A DNA stretch of 41,552 nucleotides from a virus. The first letter of the stretch is position 1. Every line of letters begins with the position of its first letter. Shown piece after piece: positions 16,475-23,379 of the stretch. Under the pieces are notes generated by a model that saw only the letters and a list, made by a program, of their open reading frames with translations, ran no database searches and was not told the origin of the DNA. The translations under genes and the position numbers were made by a program. The stretch spans positions 1 through 41,552 of the IMG/VR virus record IMGVR_UViG_3300024999_001276. The stretch is one strand, 5' to 3'.

Positions 16475-16666
16475 ATGGATTACGCCGAAGCATGGGAAAG
16501 ACTAGATAATAAACTTTACAGGGCAAAGCATTCATTAAATGAGCTAATTAGTAAACAGGGTATTTTTCCTAACTACGATGAAGACTTAAGGCTTAGGAGT
16601 AAAAGAGAGGGCATTGAGCTAGCCATTGGGTACATGCTTGATATTAAGAAAATTATTGCCGAATAA
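16475..16666 (+). CDS. small helical protein, 63 aa
   Basis: Charged, helical protein of unknown function (YAEAWERLDNKLYRAKHSLN). It follows the RHH remnant by two bases and is the end of the first block of small genes. Confidence 0.5.
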   Translation: MDYAEAWERLDNKLYRAKHSLNELISKQGIFPNYDEDLRLRSKREGIELAIGYMLDIKKIIAE

Positions 16667-16749
16667 CACCCAATCACTTCGCCACTGTAGCTAATTTGGT
16701 ATTTGATGTGGGGTCGGATTAAAGAATAAGCGAAGGAGGAAGAAGTAGG

Positions 16750-16878
16750 ATGAAAACAGATTGGTTTGCAATATTTATAATTGTTAGCGGTGTTTTGTAT
16801 TATGGTGCTTTCTGTTTTTATAGACAGTGGATGATAAGAAAAGAAGAGAAGAGATCGAGAAGGAGGGGAAATAAATAA
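16750..16878 (+). CDS. 42-aa single-span membrane peptide
   Basis: MKTDWFAIFIIVSGVLYYGA is a membrane segment, followed by a basic tail (RKEEKRSRRRG). SD AGGAGGAAG precedes the ATG. Its stop abuts the next ATG. Function unknown. Confidence 0.55.
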   Translation: MKTDWFAIFIIVSGVLYYGAFCFYRQWMIRKEEKRSRRRGNK

Positions 16879-17055
16879 ATGGAATCATGCTGGCTAATCA
16901 AATTTAAGGATGGACACAAAATCATCATATCCGAGGAACTTTATAAGCAGGAAGAGAAGCGTAATTGGGCAGGAAGAGAACGGATATGCGAGGAACATTG
17001 GTTTGATATCAGGAAGTGTCGCGAACGAAATGAAGGGATTAGCGTTAGCGGTTAA
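16879..17055 (+). CDS. hypothetical protein, 58 aa
   Basis: The ATG follows the previous stop directly, with GGAGGGG upstream. It is rich in Glu, Lys, Trp and Cys (ERICEEHWFDIRKCRERN). Not recognised. Confidence 0.5.
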   Translation: MESCWLIKFKDGHKIIISEELYKQEEKRNWAGRERICEEHWFDIRKCRERNEGISVSG

Positions 17056-17082
17056 ATCAATATTGTAGGAGGACGAAGAAGG

Positions 17083-17280
17083 ATGAGTGAATTAACTAAA
17101 TCATTCTGCGTTTATGTAGTTATTGGAATGGGTATCGGATTCTCACTGTTATTGCTGGCGTATGTTTACTGGAAGGCGTTCGAGCAAATAGTTAATACAT
17201 TAGGAATGAATAAGGAGTTCATTCAGTTTATTTGGGATAAGCGCAGAAAGAGTCTTAAACCAAAGCCAAAGATGCAATAA
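17083..17280 (+). CDS. small membrane protein, 65 aa
   Basis: An excellent SD (TAGGAGGA) precedes the ATG. One membrane span at about residues 9-29 (YVVIGMGIGFSLLLLAYVYW) precedes a basic cytoplasmic-type tail. Not recognised. Confidence 0.6.
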   Translation: MSELTKSFCVYVVIGMGIGFSLLLLAYVYWKAFEQIVNTLGMNKEFIQFIWDKRRKSLKPKPKMQ

Positions 17281-17293
17281 TAAATAACAAGAC

Positions 17294-17327
17294 AAATACC
17301 ATCCGAGTTGGATGGTATTTTCTATTT
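17294..17327 (+). terminator. intrinsic terminator
   Basis: A perfect 11-bp stem AAATACCATCC / GGATGGTATTT with a GAGTT loop is followed by a T-rich run. It ends the small-gene operon. Confidence 0.88.
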
Positions 17328-17376
17328 CAATATGGGCATTTTATATTCAATGACAAAAGATTGAGGTGGAGAAAAT

Positions 17377-17514
17377 ATGACAGAATACGGAATTTGCCCT
17401 GAATGCGATAATGAACTCGATAAATTTACGAATAAAAAGTATAAAACAATTCTTTGGCGATGCTCATTGTGTAGTCATGAGGATGTGATTTCATCAAGGC
17501 AACGGGTCACATGA
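17377..17514 (+). CDS. zinc-ribbon protein, 45 aa
   Basis: SD GAGGTGG precedes the ATG. CPECDNE and RCSLCSHE give two CxxC pairs of a zinc ribbon. ATGA overlap couples it to the YdjM-like gene. Function unknown. Confidence 0.65.
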   Translation: MTEYGICPECDNELDKFTNKKYKTILWRCSLCSHEDVISSRQRVT

Positions 17515-17831
17515 TTTTTGGGTTCTGTCTTGGTGCGTTGACGACTAACCTTGATCCCCTTTACACCATTGTCGTAGTTGTGGCAAGCCCATTGCCCGAC
17601 ATTGATCATCCCTACTCGTTTTATGGTAAATACAACCCGGCTGCTTGCTTAATGAAGCACAGGGGTCATTGTCACAGCATCATAGGATCAATAATGCTTG
17701 CGCTGCCATTTATCGAGTTTAGTATAAATATCTTCGCACTAGTTTTCATTGCATGTATCGGGCATCTTGTGGCTGACCGTATATCATCGTCATTCCCTGG
17801 AAAGTGGCCTTTCAGGATAAGAGTATGGTAA
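17511..17831 (+). CDS. YdjM-like membrane metal-dependent hydrolase
   Basis: The 106-residue protein has two to three membrane segments and the YdjM-family metal motif: SPLPDIDHPYSFYG, then HRGHCHSII and GHLVADRISS. The usual family is larger (about 150-200 residues), so this is a compact version. These membrane proteins are damage-linked in enterobacteria; the role here is unknown. It converges with the minus-strand replication module one base downstream, without a visible terminator. Confidence 0.75.
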   Translation: MIFGFCLGALTTNLDPLYTIVVVVASPLPDIDHPYSFYGKYNPAACLMKHRGHCHSIIGSIMLALPFIEFSINIFALVFIACIGHLVADRISSSFPGKWPFRIRVW

Positions 17832-18047
17832 TTACCAAAAACTTTTATGCACACAGTAATCAAAAGGCTGCTTAACCTCAAACCTTCTTACCTCTGCCAT
17901 TGCATCCACTGATGCTATATTTAGAGACTCATTCCATCGCCTTACTTCTTCCTTGCGTTCTTTTTTCATCTGCTCGTAAACAGGTTTCATGACTATATTG
18001 AGAATCCCGTAGGTTGCCCTCGTTACCGTTTTTCCCGTTTTCCCCAT
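17832..18047 (-). CDS. hypothetical protein, 71 aa, end of the plasmid-like operon
   Basis: Basic helical protein (QMKKERKEEVRRWNESLN). SD AAGGAGG precedes its ATG and it follows the replication-relaxation gene by two bases. Not recognised; it is probably an accessory of that protein. Confidence 0.5.
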   Translation of the reverse strand: MGKTGKTVTRATYGILNIVMKPVYEQMKKERKEEVRRWNESLNIASVDAMAEVRRFEVKQPFDYCVHKSFW

Positions 18048-18049
18048 AG

Positions 18050-18721
18050 CTACCTCCTTAAAATCGAGTAGACATCTTTCTTTATTTCATCAATACTTGC
18101 GACAATGAAATTAAGTTCGCTTTTAATAGGCGGATTAAAATCCGTTACGACTAAAATAGTAGGAAATATAGCCGTCCTATCCTTAATGACTGCCCACTCT
18201 TCGTTGGTCCAATCGGAATCATAAATCTTTTGGTACTGCTCTGGTTTATTAAACCTCTTACTTGGACACCTCTCTATCTCGATAAAAACAACTTTTCTAT
18301 CCTTGCGTCCCGGCTCGATAAATATATCAACCATGGCATCTGCAAAAACAATTCCATCTAGGATTGAATAGCTCCACTTAAACTCAACGGTAACGCCCGG
18401 TGATTTTTGTTTAAGTAGCTCACAGTATACCTCGTTTATCATCAGGGTATGTTCTATGTTTATGGGCCTCTTGCCCACAAAATAGACGGAGGGAAGCTGC
18501 GGGGCATAAACCTTTTTTTTAATTCTTTCCTGTCTACAAAGTCGAGCTAGGGCATACTGGGCAATCCTTTTTGAAGATTTACGATCAACCATAATGATAT
18601 CCTCTATTTGCTTTCTAGTGAATGCCCTGCCCTTTTTTATTAACTTAACAATATGGTCGTCTCTGTCTTTCCCGAAAGAGTAGCAACTTGTGGCTAAGAA
18701 CTTTGTTAATCCCTCATTCAT
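18050..18721 (-). CDS. replication-relaxation family protein
   Basis: The 223-residue protein has an N-terminal winged-helix segment (residues 15-75: RDDHIVKLIKKGRAFTRKQI, then KSSKRIAQYALARLCRQERI). The C-terminal alpha/beta part has acidic and Lys motifs (DAMVDIFIEPG, KVVFIEIERCPS) recalling the replication-relaxation family of Firmicute plasmids and integrative elements. Those proteins sit with FtsK-type ATPases, as here, and are thought to act on DNA relaxation or initiation. SD GGGGAGGAG is good and it has its own promoter. Confidence 0.75.
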   Translation of the reverse strand: MNEGLTKFLATSCYSFGKDRDDHIVKLIKKGRAFTRKQIEDIIMVDRKSSKRIAQYALARLCRQERIKKKVYAPQLPSVYFVGKRPINIEHTLMINEVYCELLKQKSPGVTVEFKWSYSILDGIVFADAMVDIFIEPGRKDRKVVFIEIERCPSKRFNKPEQYQKIYDSDWTNEEWAVIKDRTAIFPTILVVTDFNPPIKSELNFIVASIDEIKKDVYSILRR

Positions 18722-18747
18722 ACGAAAAACTCCTCCCCTTATGGTTT

Positions 18748-18776
18748 ATAATAATGTATACTCACCCCTTCGTCAA
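18748..18776 (-). promoter_or_regulatory. promoter of the replication-relaxation gene
   Basis: Read on the minus strand: TTGACG, exactly 17 bases, then TATTAT, 27 bases before the start codon. The 120-base gap after the FtsK gene therefore holds a promoter rather than another gene. Confidence 0.75.
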
Positions 18777-18840
18777 ACTCTTCGTTCACATGTTCGCGGT
18801 AATTGTTCACCGTGCGGTTGTCCTTAACGTGTCAATCCTT

Positions 18841-20163
18841 TTATTTAGGGCTTTTCTGATAAACTGGGGGTTCATAGTGCCTTCCTACCATTATTTTTTT
18901 ATCTATTTCCTCCTTTATAATATTTTTAGGTGACTTGGTTACTTTATTCACAACCTCTGTTTGTGTAGATTGTGGCTTTTGGTAGGCTGACATGATGGAC
19001 TTGATATGCTTATTGTCGATGAAGGGGACTTGCACTAGGACCTCATCCTTGAATTTAAACAATGCCCTTCCCTCGATATCCTTATCAATCATCTTTGACG
19101 ATTCCCATTCATCTTCCCCTAATAGAACGCGAGCAGATACCGGATTGCATCGAAAAGCTACTACCGCACTAAAGTTATTTTTCATTGTACCTGAGACGAG
19201 ATTAGCTGTTGGACGATGGCAGGAAATTATAACATGCACTCCGGCTCCCCTGGATTCACCTGTTACCTTCGTCATTTTTTCGCGGGCCTTAGAAAAGTCT
19301 TTACCCTCCAACTTGGTCATTTCGTCGATATAGCAAACGATTCTAGGGAGTTTCTTGTCAGGATATTCCTCGTTGTAGGCCGCCAAATCATCACATTTGT
19401 ATTTCTTGAACAAGGCATATCTCTCGCCAATAATTACAGATAGATCGTCCATCATGCCCTCGACTTCTTCAGGACTCGTAATGGTCCTATCGACCAACAG
19501 TGGGTCTTCACCAAGCAATGCGGTCCCGTTGCCATGTTTGAGGTCACCTAACCACAACCTGCAATCATCACGGGTATACCTAATGTGTAGGGCAGCTAGT
19601 ATTAACCTCCCCAAGATACTCTTACCGCCTCCTGTAGCACCTCCGATCAAGAGGTGAGCACTATTTGAGCTAGCTAAATCCAGTTGCTCCAACCCTCTTC
19701 TTGACCATCCAAGGGGTATCCATAATCCCTTTTTCTTGGGTATGGTTTCGGCCTCGTTAGTGTAGTTAATTAGATCCAGAAGATGGCCGGACAATACAGT
19801 CAGCGAAAAATGAGCTTTCGGATCATTTTCTAGGAGTTTAAATAGGACTTCACTCTTCAGGTTGAACTCGATATCATTAATACTTTTGATTAGTTTGTCG
19901 TGTTTCAGACCATTCGGTATCCTGTATTTAAATACTCGATTATGACCATTCCATCCCTTGCTGATTAGCTTCGGGTATTCTTTCGAGATATGGTCTTTTC
20001 CACGTTCTTTGGTTTCTGTGCAAACATCATTACGTTTCCAGTTTTGCATGATCATATTTGGGCTATAATCCCTGTGTCCGGGAATATATCTTAGTGCAAA
20101 CCTCCCGATCATAACGATAGTATCCGAGAATAGCCCAATGATGTCAGGCTTAACGGCTGCCAC
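18841..20163 (-). CDS. FtsK/HerA-type DNA-translocating ATPase
   Basis: The protein of about 440 residues has the RecA-like core of FtsK/SpoIIIE/TcpA proteins. Walker A IGGATGGGKSILG lies near residues 174-184, LGDLKHGNG follows, and Walker B RIVCYIDEMTKLEG is near 275-288. A sensor region VIISCHRPTANLVSG comes next. No membrane span is visible, unlike true FtsK, so it is a soluble translocase. GTG at 20163 is preferred because AAGGAGGG is six bases upstream; the ATG at 20169 directly touches that SD. With the replication-relaxation and Rep genes it suits plasmid segregation or transfer. Confidence 0.88.
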   Translation of the reverse strand: MAAVKPDIIGLFSDTIVMIGRFALRYIPGHRDYSPNMIMQNWKRNDVCTETKERGKDHISKEYPKLISKGWNGHNRVFKYRIPNGLKHDKLIKSINDIEFNLKSEVLFKLLENDPKAHFSLTVLSGHLLDLINYTNEAETIPKKKGLWIPLGWSRRGLEQLDLASSNSAHLLIGGATGGGKSILGRLILAALHIRYTRDDCRLWLGDLKHGNGTALLGEDPLLVDRTITSPEEVEGMMDDLSVIIGERYALFKKYKCDDLAAYNEEYPDKKLPRIVCYIDEMTKLEGKDFSKAREKMTKVTGESRGAGVHVIISCHRPTANLVSGTMKNNFSAVVAFRCNPVSARVLLGEDEWESSKMIDKDIEGRALFKFKDEVLVQVPFIDNKHIKSIMSAYQKPQSTQTEVVNKVTKSPKNIIKEEIDKKIMVGRHYEPPVYQKSPK

Positions 20164-20251
20164 GGTCATCCCTCCTTGCTCTTCGTGAATCCCTTCGCTG
20201 ATGATAATTAATACTCCTTGCTATTTGTCCTATATTCCTGTTAAATTTAGG

Positions 20252-20283
20252 CAAAAAAAGAACCAGACACATCATGTCCGGCT
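20252..20283 (-). terminator. terminator of the MerR-like gene
   Basis: On the minus strand CCGGACA / TGTCTGG (one G-T pair) is followed by TTCTTTTTTT. The stop codon of the MerR-like gene lies in the loop. Confidence 0.8.
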
Positions 20284-20817
20284 GAATATCCTCTTCCATA
20301 GCGGCTTGTTGCGTTGCTTTTGTGCTTCTTTTATGTCGTTGAGTCTTTGTAATACCTCTCTATCCCTGTTCTCTGCGCCTATACGACCATCCTCGGCCCT
20401 CTCATGAAGATTTGCAAAACCTTCCTTAAACTCTGCCCGCATATCCTCAAGTTCCTCTTGTAGTTGGAGGATAATGCGATTCTGCTTAGTAAGTTCTTCG
20501 AGCAGAACATGGCGAATACTCTGCGCTAAATCCTCTTGTTGTACTACTTTTGTTTTGTTATTTTCTATCAAATCTGTTGAATTTGGTACGGCATATCCGT
20601 ACTTTTTATCGAGATTCTGCTTTATCTGGTCGTAATCAAGTCCTTCTTTATAATGTCGAGCAATAAGTATGAATAGCTCAATATTTGACTCGTCATATTT
20701 ACGATGCCGGCCTTCTCCTGATACTTTTAGATATTCCTCAAAGCGATCACGATAGAAGGCGGCAAGGCTGGCCCCGATTCCGGCTCCCTCCGCTATCTGC
20801 TTTAGTGTTAAATACAT
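20272..20817 (-). CDS. MerR-type HTH protein with coiled-coil tail
   Basis: The 181-residue protein has a winged HTH at 1-70 (LKQIAEGAGIGASLAAFYRD, then GRHRKYDESNIELFILIARH), linked to a long coiled coil (about 105-170) and a basic end. This shape is common on Firmicute plasmids and phage-plasmids, where such proteins are thought to aid partition or maintenance. The gene sits directly downstream of the iterons and DnaA boxes, so it may bind the origin. It is read in the same direction as Rep. Confidence 0.72.
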   Translation of the reverse strand: MYLTLKQIAEGAGIGASLAAFYRDRFEEYLKVSGEGRHRKYDESNIELFILIARHYKEGLDYDQIKQNLDKKYGYAVPNSTDLIENNKTKVVQQEDLAQSIRHVLLEELTKQNRIILQLQEELEDMRAEFKEGFANLHERAEDGRIGAENRDREVLQRLNDIKEAQKQRNKPLWKRIFSRT

Positions 20818-20833
20818 AATATTTCATCTCCCC

Positions 20834-21015
20834 TGTGGATAACTCATTAATAAGATAATATGTAGGAGGTTATTTATGTAAGTGTTATTTATGTATATGT
20901 AGATATGTCCAAAGTGGACAGATCGATGTGGCCAAAATGGACAGGCGGCGTGTGGCCAAAATGGACAGGCGGCGTGTGGCCAAAATGGACAGGCACTTTC
21001 TATACCTGTGGATAA
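20834..21015. other. probable origin of replication
   Basis: Perfect DnaA boxes (TGTGGATAA) lie at 20834-20842 and 21007-21015. Between them are an AT-rich stretch with two direct copies of TTATTTATGTA (20870-20880, 20885-20895) and four iterons (20907-20992). It lies between the Rep gene and the MerR-like gene. DnaA boxes, an unwinding-type AT-rich repeat and iterons beside a rep gene are the standard parts of an iteron plasmid origin. Function is inferred from this arrangement. Confidence 0.8.
20907..20992. repeat. four iterons with 23-24 bp phasing
   Basis: Cores start at 20907 (GTCCAAAGTGGACAG), 20930, 20954 and 20978 (all three GGCCAAAATGGACAG). The last three share a 24-bp unit including GGCGGCGTGT. 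Spacing of about two helical turns puts all cores on one DNA face. Each core has a small dyad (CCAAAATGG). Likely Rep-binding sites. Confidence 0.85.
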
Positions 21016-21027
21016 CTCCGAAGATGC

Positions 21028-21504
21028 CTATAAATGCTTACTATTTTCAATTAAATAATCATCCCATAACTTATTCAAGACTCCGTAATCTATGGTGTAC
21101 CACTTGGTATGATCTCCTTTATCTGCGTTAAGCTCAACGCTCACTATAACCATTAAGTCCTCAAGATCCTTTACCATCCTTCTTATTGTTCTAACCGACC
21201 ACCACGGGGATTGTTTGCGCCATTGCTCGTAAGTGTTATATACCCATCTCCTGCGCTCTATAACGACCCCTGATTCAGTGTTGAGCCAATAGTGTAGCTT
21301 TTGTACGAACACGGCTTTATCGAGTCCCAGAACCTTAACTAGTCTCTCCTGAATAACAACTAAGTGTCCATCATGTATTAGTAGATCAGATTTGTATTCG
21401 GACGACATTTTAGGAATATCTTTTTGCACAATAAAAAACCCCTGTCTATAAAATTGGGAATGGACAGGAGGTTCATATTTATGGTACATTATCTGTAACA
21501 ACAT
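21028..21504 (-). CDS. winged-helix replication initiator (Rep)
   Basis: The protein is of Firmicute plasmid/phage replication type: HLVVIQERLVKVLGLDKAVF, then QKLHYWLN, RRRWVYNTYEQWRKQSPWWS, VRTIRRMVKDLEDL and a C-terminal TKWYTIDY. These are the winged-helix initiator features of RepA_N or DnaD-like proteins. At 158 residues it is the N-terminal domain only. ATG 21504 has GGGAG upstream; ATG 21408 (MSSEYKSDLL) matches where the conserved domain begins but has no clear SD. An attenuator lies between the two, so translation may be coupled to termination. Iterons follow its 3' end. Confidence 0.75.
   Translation of the reverse strand: MLLQIMYHKYEPPVHSQFYRQGFFIVQKDIPKMSSEYKSDLLIHDGHLVVIQERLVKVLGLDKAVFVQKLHYWLNTESGVVIERRRWVYNTYEQWRKQSPWWSVRTIRRMVKDLEDLMVIVSVELNADKGDHTKWYTIDYGVLNKLWDDYLIENSKHL
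21424..21452 (+). promoter_or_regulatory. promoter opposing rep (antisense RNA promoter)
   Basis: TTGCAC, exactly 17 bases and TATAAA on the plus strand, inside the 5' part of the rep transcript. Start would be near 21459. Confidence 0.65.
21431..21473 (-). terminator. attenuator in the rep leader / early coding region
   Basis: On the minus strand AACC-bulge-CTGTC-type stem (GGTT...GACAGG pairing, ten pairs with one bulged base) is followed by TTTTTTATT. It lies after the first rep start codon and before the alternative one at 21408. It contains CTGTCCATT, which is part of the iteron sequence. Confidence 0.65.
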
Positions 21505-21570
21505 AAAAGTTTCTCCCGTTGGCCCCTTGAACGAAATCTTTGGTCGGATGCGTTCAAGGGGTTTTCCCTT
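21459..21570 (+). ncRNA. candidate antisense (ctRNA-like) RNA to the rep leader
   Basis: From the opposing promoter, transcription would run about 110 bases. It would end at a strong terminator: stem CCCCTTGAACG (21523-21533) / CGTTCAAGGGG (21551-21561), 17-base loop, then TTTTCCCTTTT. The RNA would be fully complementary to the rep mRNA leader, including its SD. This is the layout of copy-control RNAs that induce attenuation in inc18/pIP501-type plasmids. No transcript evidence is available. Confidence 0.6.
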
Positions 21571-21605
21571 TTCCCTAATTCGACAGGTTCAACCCGTATT
21601 CCTTT

Positions 21606-21634
21606 AAAATATTACCCGAAAAAATAAGTAACAA
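21606..21634 (-). promoter_or_regulatory. possible rep promoter
   Basis: On the minus strand TTGTTA, 17 bases, TATTTT. It lies in the 3' end of the 37-aa ORF and would start the rep leader near 21598, upstream of the antisense target. Confidence 0.4.
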
Positions 21635-21725
21635 ACTCATAGAGGTAAAGCGGGTCAAGTATAGTTAGTTCATCATCCACTACTATCCACTTAAAAAATC
21701 CTGCTAAATCGCGTTCAACAATCAT
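21612..21725 (-). CDS. 37-aa acidic hydrophobic peptide upstream of rep
   Basis: ATG follows AAAGGAAG by nine bases. The product MIVERDLAGFFKWIVVDDEL...LYEFVTYFFG is acidic and aromatic. It is read toward rep and ends just before the rep leader. It could be a copy-control or leader peptide. The rest of 21726-21834 holds a TATTAT -10-like box (minus strand, near 21752) and nothing else I recognise. Confidence 0.45.
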   Translation of the reverse strand: MIVERDLAGFFKWIVVDDELTILDPLYLYEFVTYFFG

Positions 21726-21834
21726 TCAACAAAACTTCCTTTCTTACCCTATAATACAATACATTTTTACTGCCTTCAGTGGGTCTTCATAACCATAATT
21801 ACGACTAGATATTTCCTTATATCTAAAAATGTGC

Positions 21835-21877
21835 AAAAAAAAGTGAGCATCCGATGTATTTCGATTGGATGCTCACT
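21835..21877 (-). terminator. terminator of the XRE repressor gene
   Basis: An 11-bp perfect stem AGTGAGCATCC / GGATGCTCACT is followed on the minus strand by eight T. It insulates the repressor gene from the rep module. Confidence 0.92.
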
Positions 21878-21885
21878 AAAATATT

Positions 21886-22281
21886 CTATTTTGATTTCAT
21901 TTTTTTGATCGACTCCAGGAGATTGCGAAAGAAAACTGGGTCTATATCCTCGTTATATAAATCCTTGGCTAGCATAGCATATGGCAAGCTCTCCTGTTTG
22001 GCGAAGAACTCTATTACATCATCCGGTATATCAACGTTATTTAACTCGGTTAGTTTGCGCAGGGACATGATGTTGTTGTCCAGGAGATATGCCGAATCGA
22101 CTCCCAACGCCTTGGCTACCTTTTCTAAGGCCCGGATCGACATGTTGCTTTTTCCTGTTTCTGCATCAGACAAGTAGGATAAAGAAAACCCTGTTAGGTC
22201 GCGCAGATCGGCAAGTGTCATCCCTCTTACTGTTTCCCTAATATATCTAATCTTGTGGCCGTAGTCCATTTGACACACCAT
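21886..22281 (-). CDS. XRE-family repressor (CI-like)
   Basis: The 131-residue protein has an N-terminal HTH at about 8-68: GHKIRYIRETVRGMTLADLR, FSLSYLSDAETGKSN, IRALEKVAKALGV. The helical C-terminus (DDVIEFFAKQESLPYAMLAK) resembles SinR/SlrR-type oligomerisation regions, with no peptidase domain. It diverges from the Cro-like gene across a 200-base control region, so it is the likely lysogeny repressor. An internal ATG (MDYGHK) at 22269 is an alternative start. Confidence 0.82.
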   Translation of the reverse strand: MVCQMDYGHKIRYIRETVRGMTLADLRDLTGFSLSYLSDAETGKSNMSIRALEKVAKALGVDSAYLLDNNIMSLRKLTELNNVDIPDDVIEFFAKQESLPYAMLAKDLYNEDIDPVFFRNLLESIKKMKSK

Positions 22282-22390
22282 CCATTCATGTAAAGTATTA
22301 TCTAATTATTAGTATTCTCATTTACGCATGTTCGCTATAACTGAAATGAAAATATTTTTCCAATTATACCGAAATTGACTACTTTTAAGC

Positions 22391-22419
22391 TTGATTTATC
22401 GGACACGGCGATATATACT
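22391..22419 (+). promoter_or_regulatory. promoter of the Cro-like gene
   Basis: TTGATT, exactly 17 bases, TATACT. The start point near 22426 falls on the dyad operator. Confidence 0.75.
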
Positions 22420-22425
22420 AAGGAT

Positions 22426-22452
22426 ATGTTATAGAACAATGGTCTAGAACAT
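22426..22452. promoter_or_regulatory. dyad operator at the lytic promoter
   Basis: ATGTTATAGA and TCTAGAACAT form an inverted repeat with nine of ten matches around a 7-base centre. TAGAACA is also present twice directly. It covers the transcription start, so repressor binding would block the early operon. Confidence 0.6.
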
Positions 22453-22496
22453 CAAAAACAAGTTATTCGGTATTACTTTAAAAGGGGGTGGATGGA

Positions 22497-22694
22497 TTGA
22501 CAATCGGTAGCCAAGTTCGCAAATATCGGAATAAAAAAGCATGGACATTAAGCGAGCTTGGAGAACGCGCAAAGCTCAAGGGAAATACTTTAAGTGATAT
22601 TGAAAATGATAAGTGCGACCCGAGCATAAAGTCGCTAAGAAGGGTAGCTGAAGCTCTTGAGATCGAAGTTGCCTGTCTATTCCAAACGGTGTAA
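22497..22694 (+). CDS. Cro-like XRE regulator
   Basis: A 65-residue HTH_3 protein: SQVRKYRNKKAWTLSELGER, NTLSDIENDKCDPSIKSLRR. TTG at 22497 is preferred because GGGGG lies eight bases upstream; the GTG at 22488 touches the SD. First gene of the rightward early operon and divergent from the repressor, so probably Cro. Confidence 0.8.
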   Translation: MTIGSQVRKYRNKKAWTLSELGERAKLKGNTLSDIENDKCDPSIKSLRRVAEALEIEVACLFQTV

Positions 22695-23070
22695 ATCTTT
22701 CTTTTTTATTTCTTTTAAAAAGTTCTTTAACCTTAAACAAGCCTTCCGATTGCACTTACCACGCAAGCAGAAGGGACTTAATCGTATTCTAAATTGTTAT
22801 GAATTTGGTGCACTTCCAATTATTCGATTGTTACCAGCAATCAAATATTCGAAAGCACACCGATTTGAGCAACATTGCTCTAAATAATTTCTCGTCCCAC
22901 CACAGAACGATTCAGGTATTGAAGTACCTGCATCAAACACTACCGTAGTCCAAGGGGCTTGTTTGCTACGCTCTTGTTTAACTGTGTCTAATATACATCA
23001 TTTGGACTAGCTTTACAAGAGGTTTTTCAATTAATTTATGACATTTTTGCAAAAAAGTATTAGAAAATGA
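22695..23070. other. 376-base non-coding interval with small palindromes
   Basis: No ORF here has a ribosome binding site. It holds perfect palindromes GAGCAACATTGCTC (22867-22880) and CAGGTA/TACCTG (22913-22930), and a weak promoter-like TTTACA-N17-TTTATG just before the next gene. A short plus-strand frame (FNLKQAFRLHLPRKQKGLNR) might be a decayed fragment of foreign DNA, but I cannot assign it. Confidence 0.4.
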
Positions 23071-23379
23071 ATGTTTTGTAATCGTTTCGTCAAGGAGGTG
23101 GAGGCGATAGAGAAGGAATTAGTGCAGGAATTCAAACGATTGACAGGCTACAACGGTGGCGACATTGCCGAAAAGTATGGAGTTAGTAGGCAGTTCGTCC
23201 ATCAAGTGCTCAATAATCACACATTGACGCATAAGGCGAGTTCGGCTTTCTTCTTAAATTCGATGATTAGCGAAAAGATTTCAACCTTAAAAAGGCAGGT
23301 GCGAGACTTGGAGTTCTTACAACTCAGTATCGAGGGCAGTGTAACGAATGTAGCAAATGAGGATGGTAACCGTGAATAA
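23071..23379 (+). CDS. phage HTH regulator
   Basis: The protein has an HTH at YNGGDIAEKYGVSRQFVHQV, followed by a coiled-coil-like tail. The ATG at 23071 has no SD. A perfect AAGGAGG ends eight bases before an ATA codon at 23107, and a GTG at 23098 lies within that SD, so the true start may be ATA 23107 (about 90 residues). Probable early transcription regulator. It overlaps the next gene. Confidence 0.65.
   Translation: MFCNRFVKEVEAIEKELVQEFKRLTGYNGGDIAEKYGVSRQFVHQVLNNHTLTHKASSAFFLNSMISEKISTLKRQVRDLEFLQLSIEGSVTNVANEDGNRE

Noticed and set aside
20907-20992. CRISPR array
   Set aside because: The repeats are contiguous 24-bp units without unique spacers, and no cas genes are near.
20928-21131. 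An ORF with three AKMDRRRV repeats across the iterons
   Set aside because: The protein repeat is only the translation of the 24-bp DNA iterons. No SD, and it opposes rep and the MerR-like gene.
22657-22887. ORF of 76 codons after the Cro-like gene
   Set aside because: Overlaps the end of the Cro-like gene in another frame, lacks an SD and has no recognisable fold; treated as non-coding.
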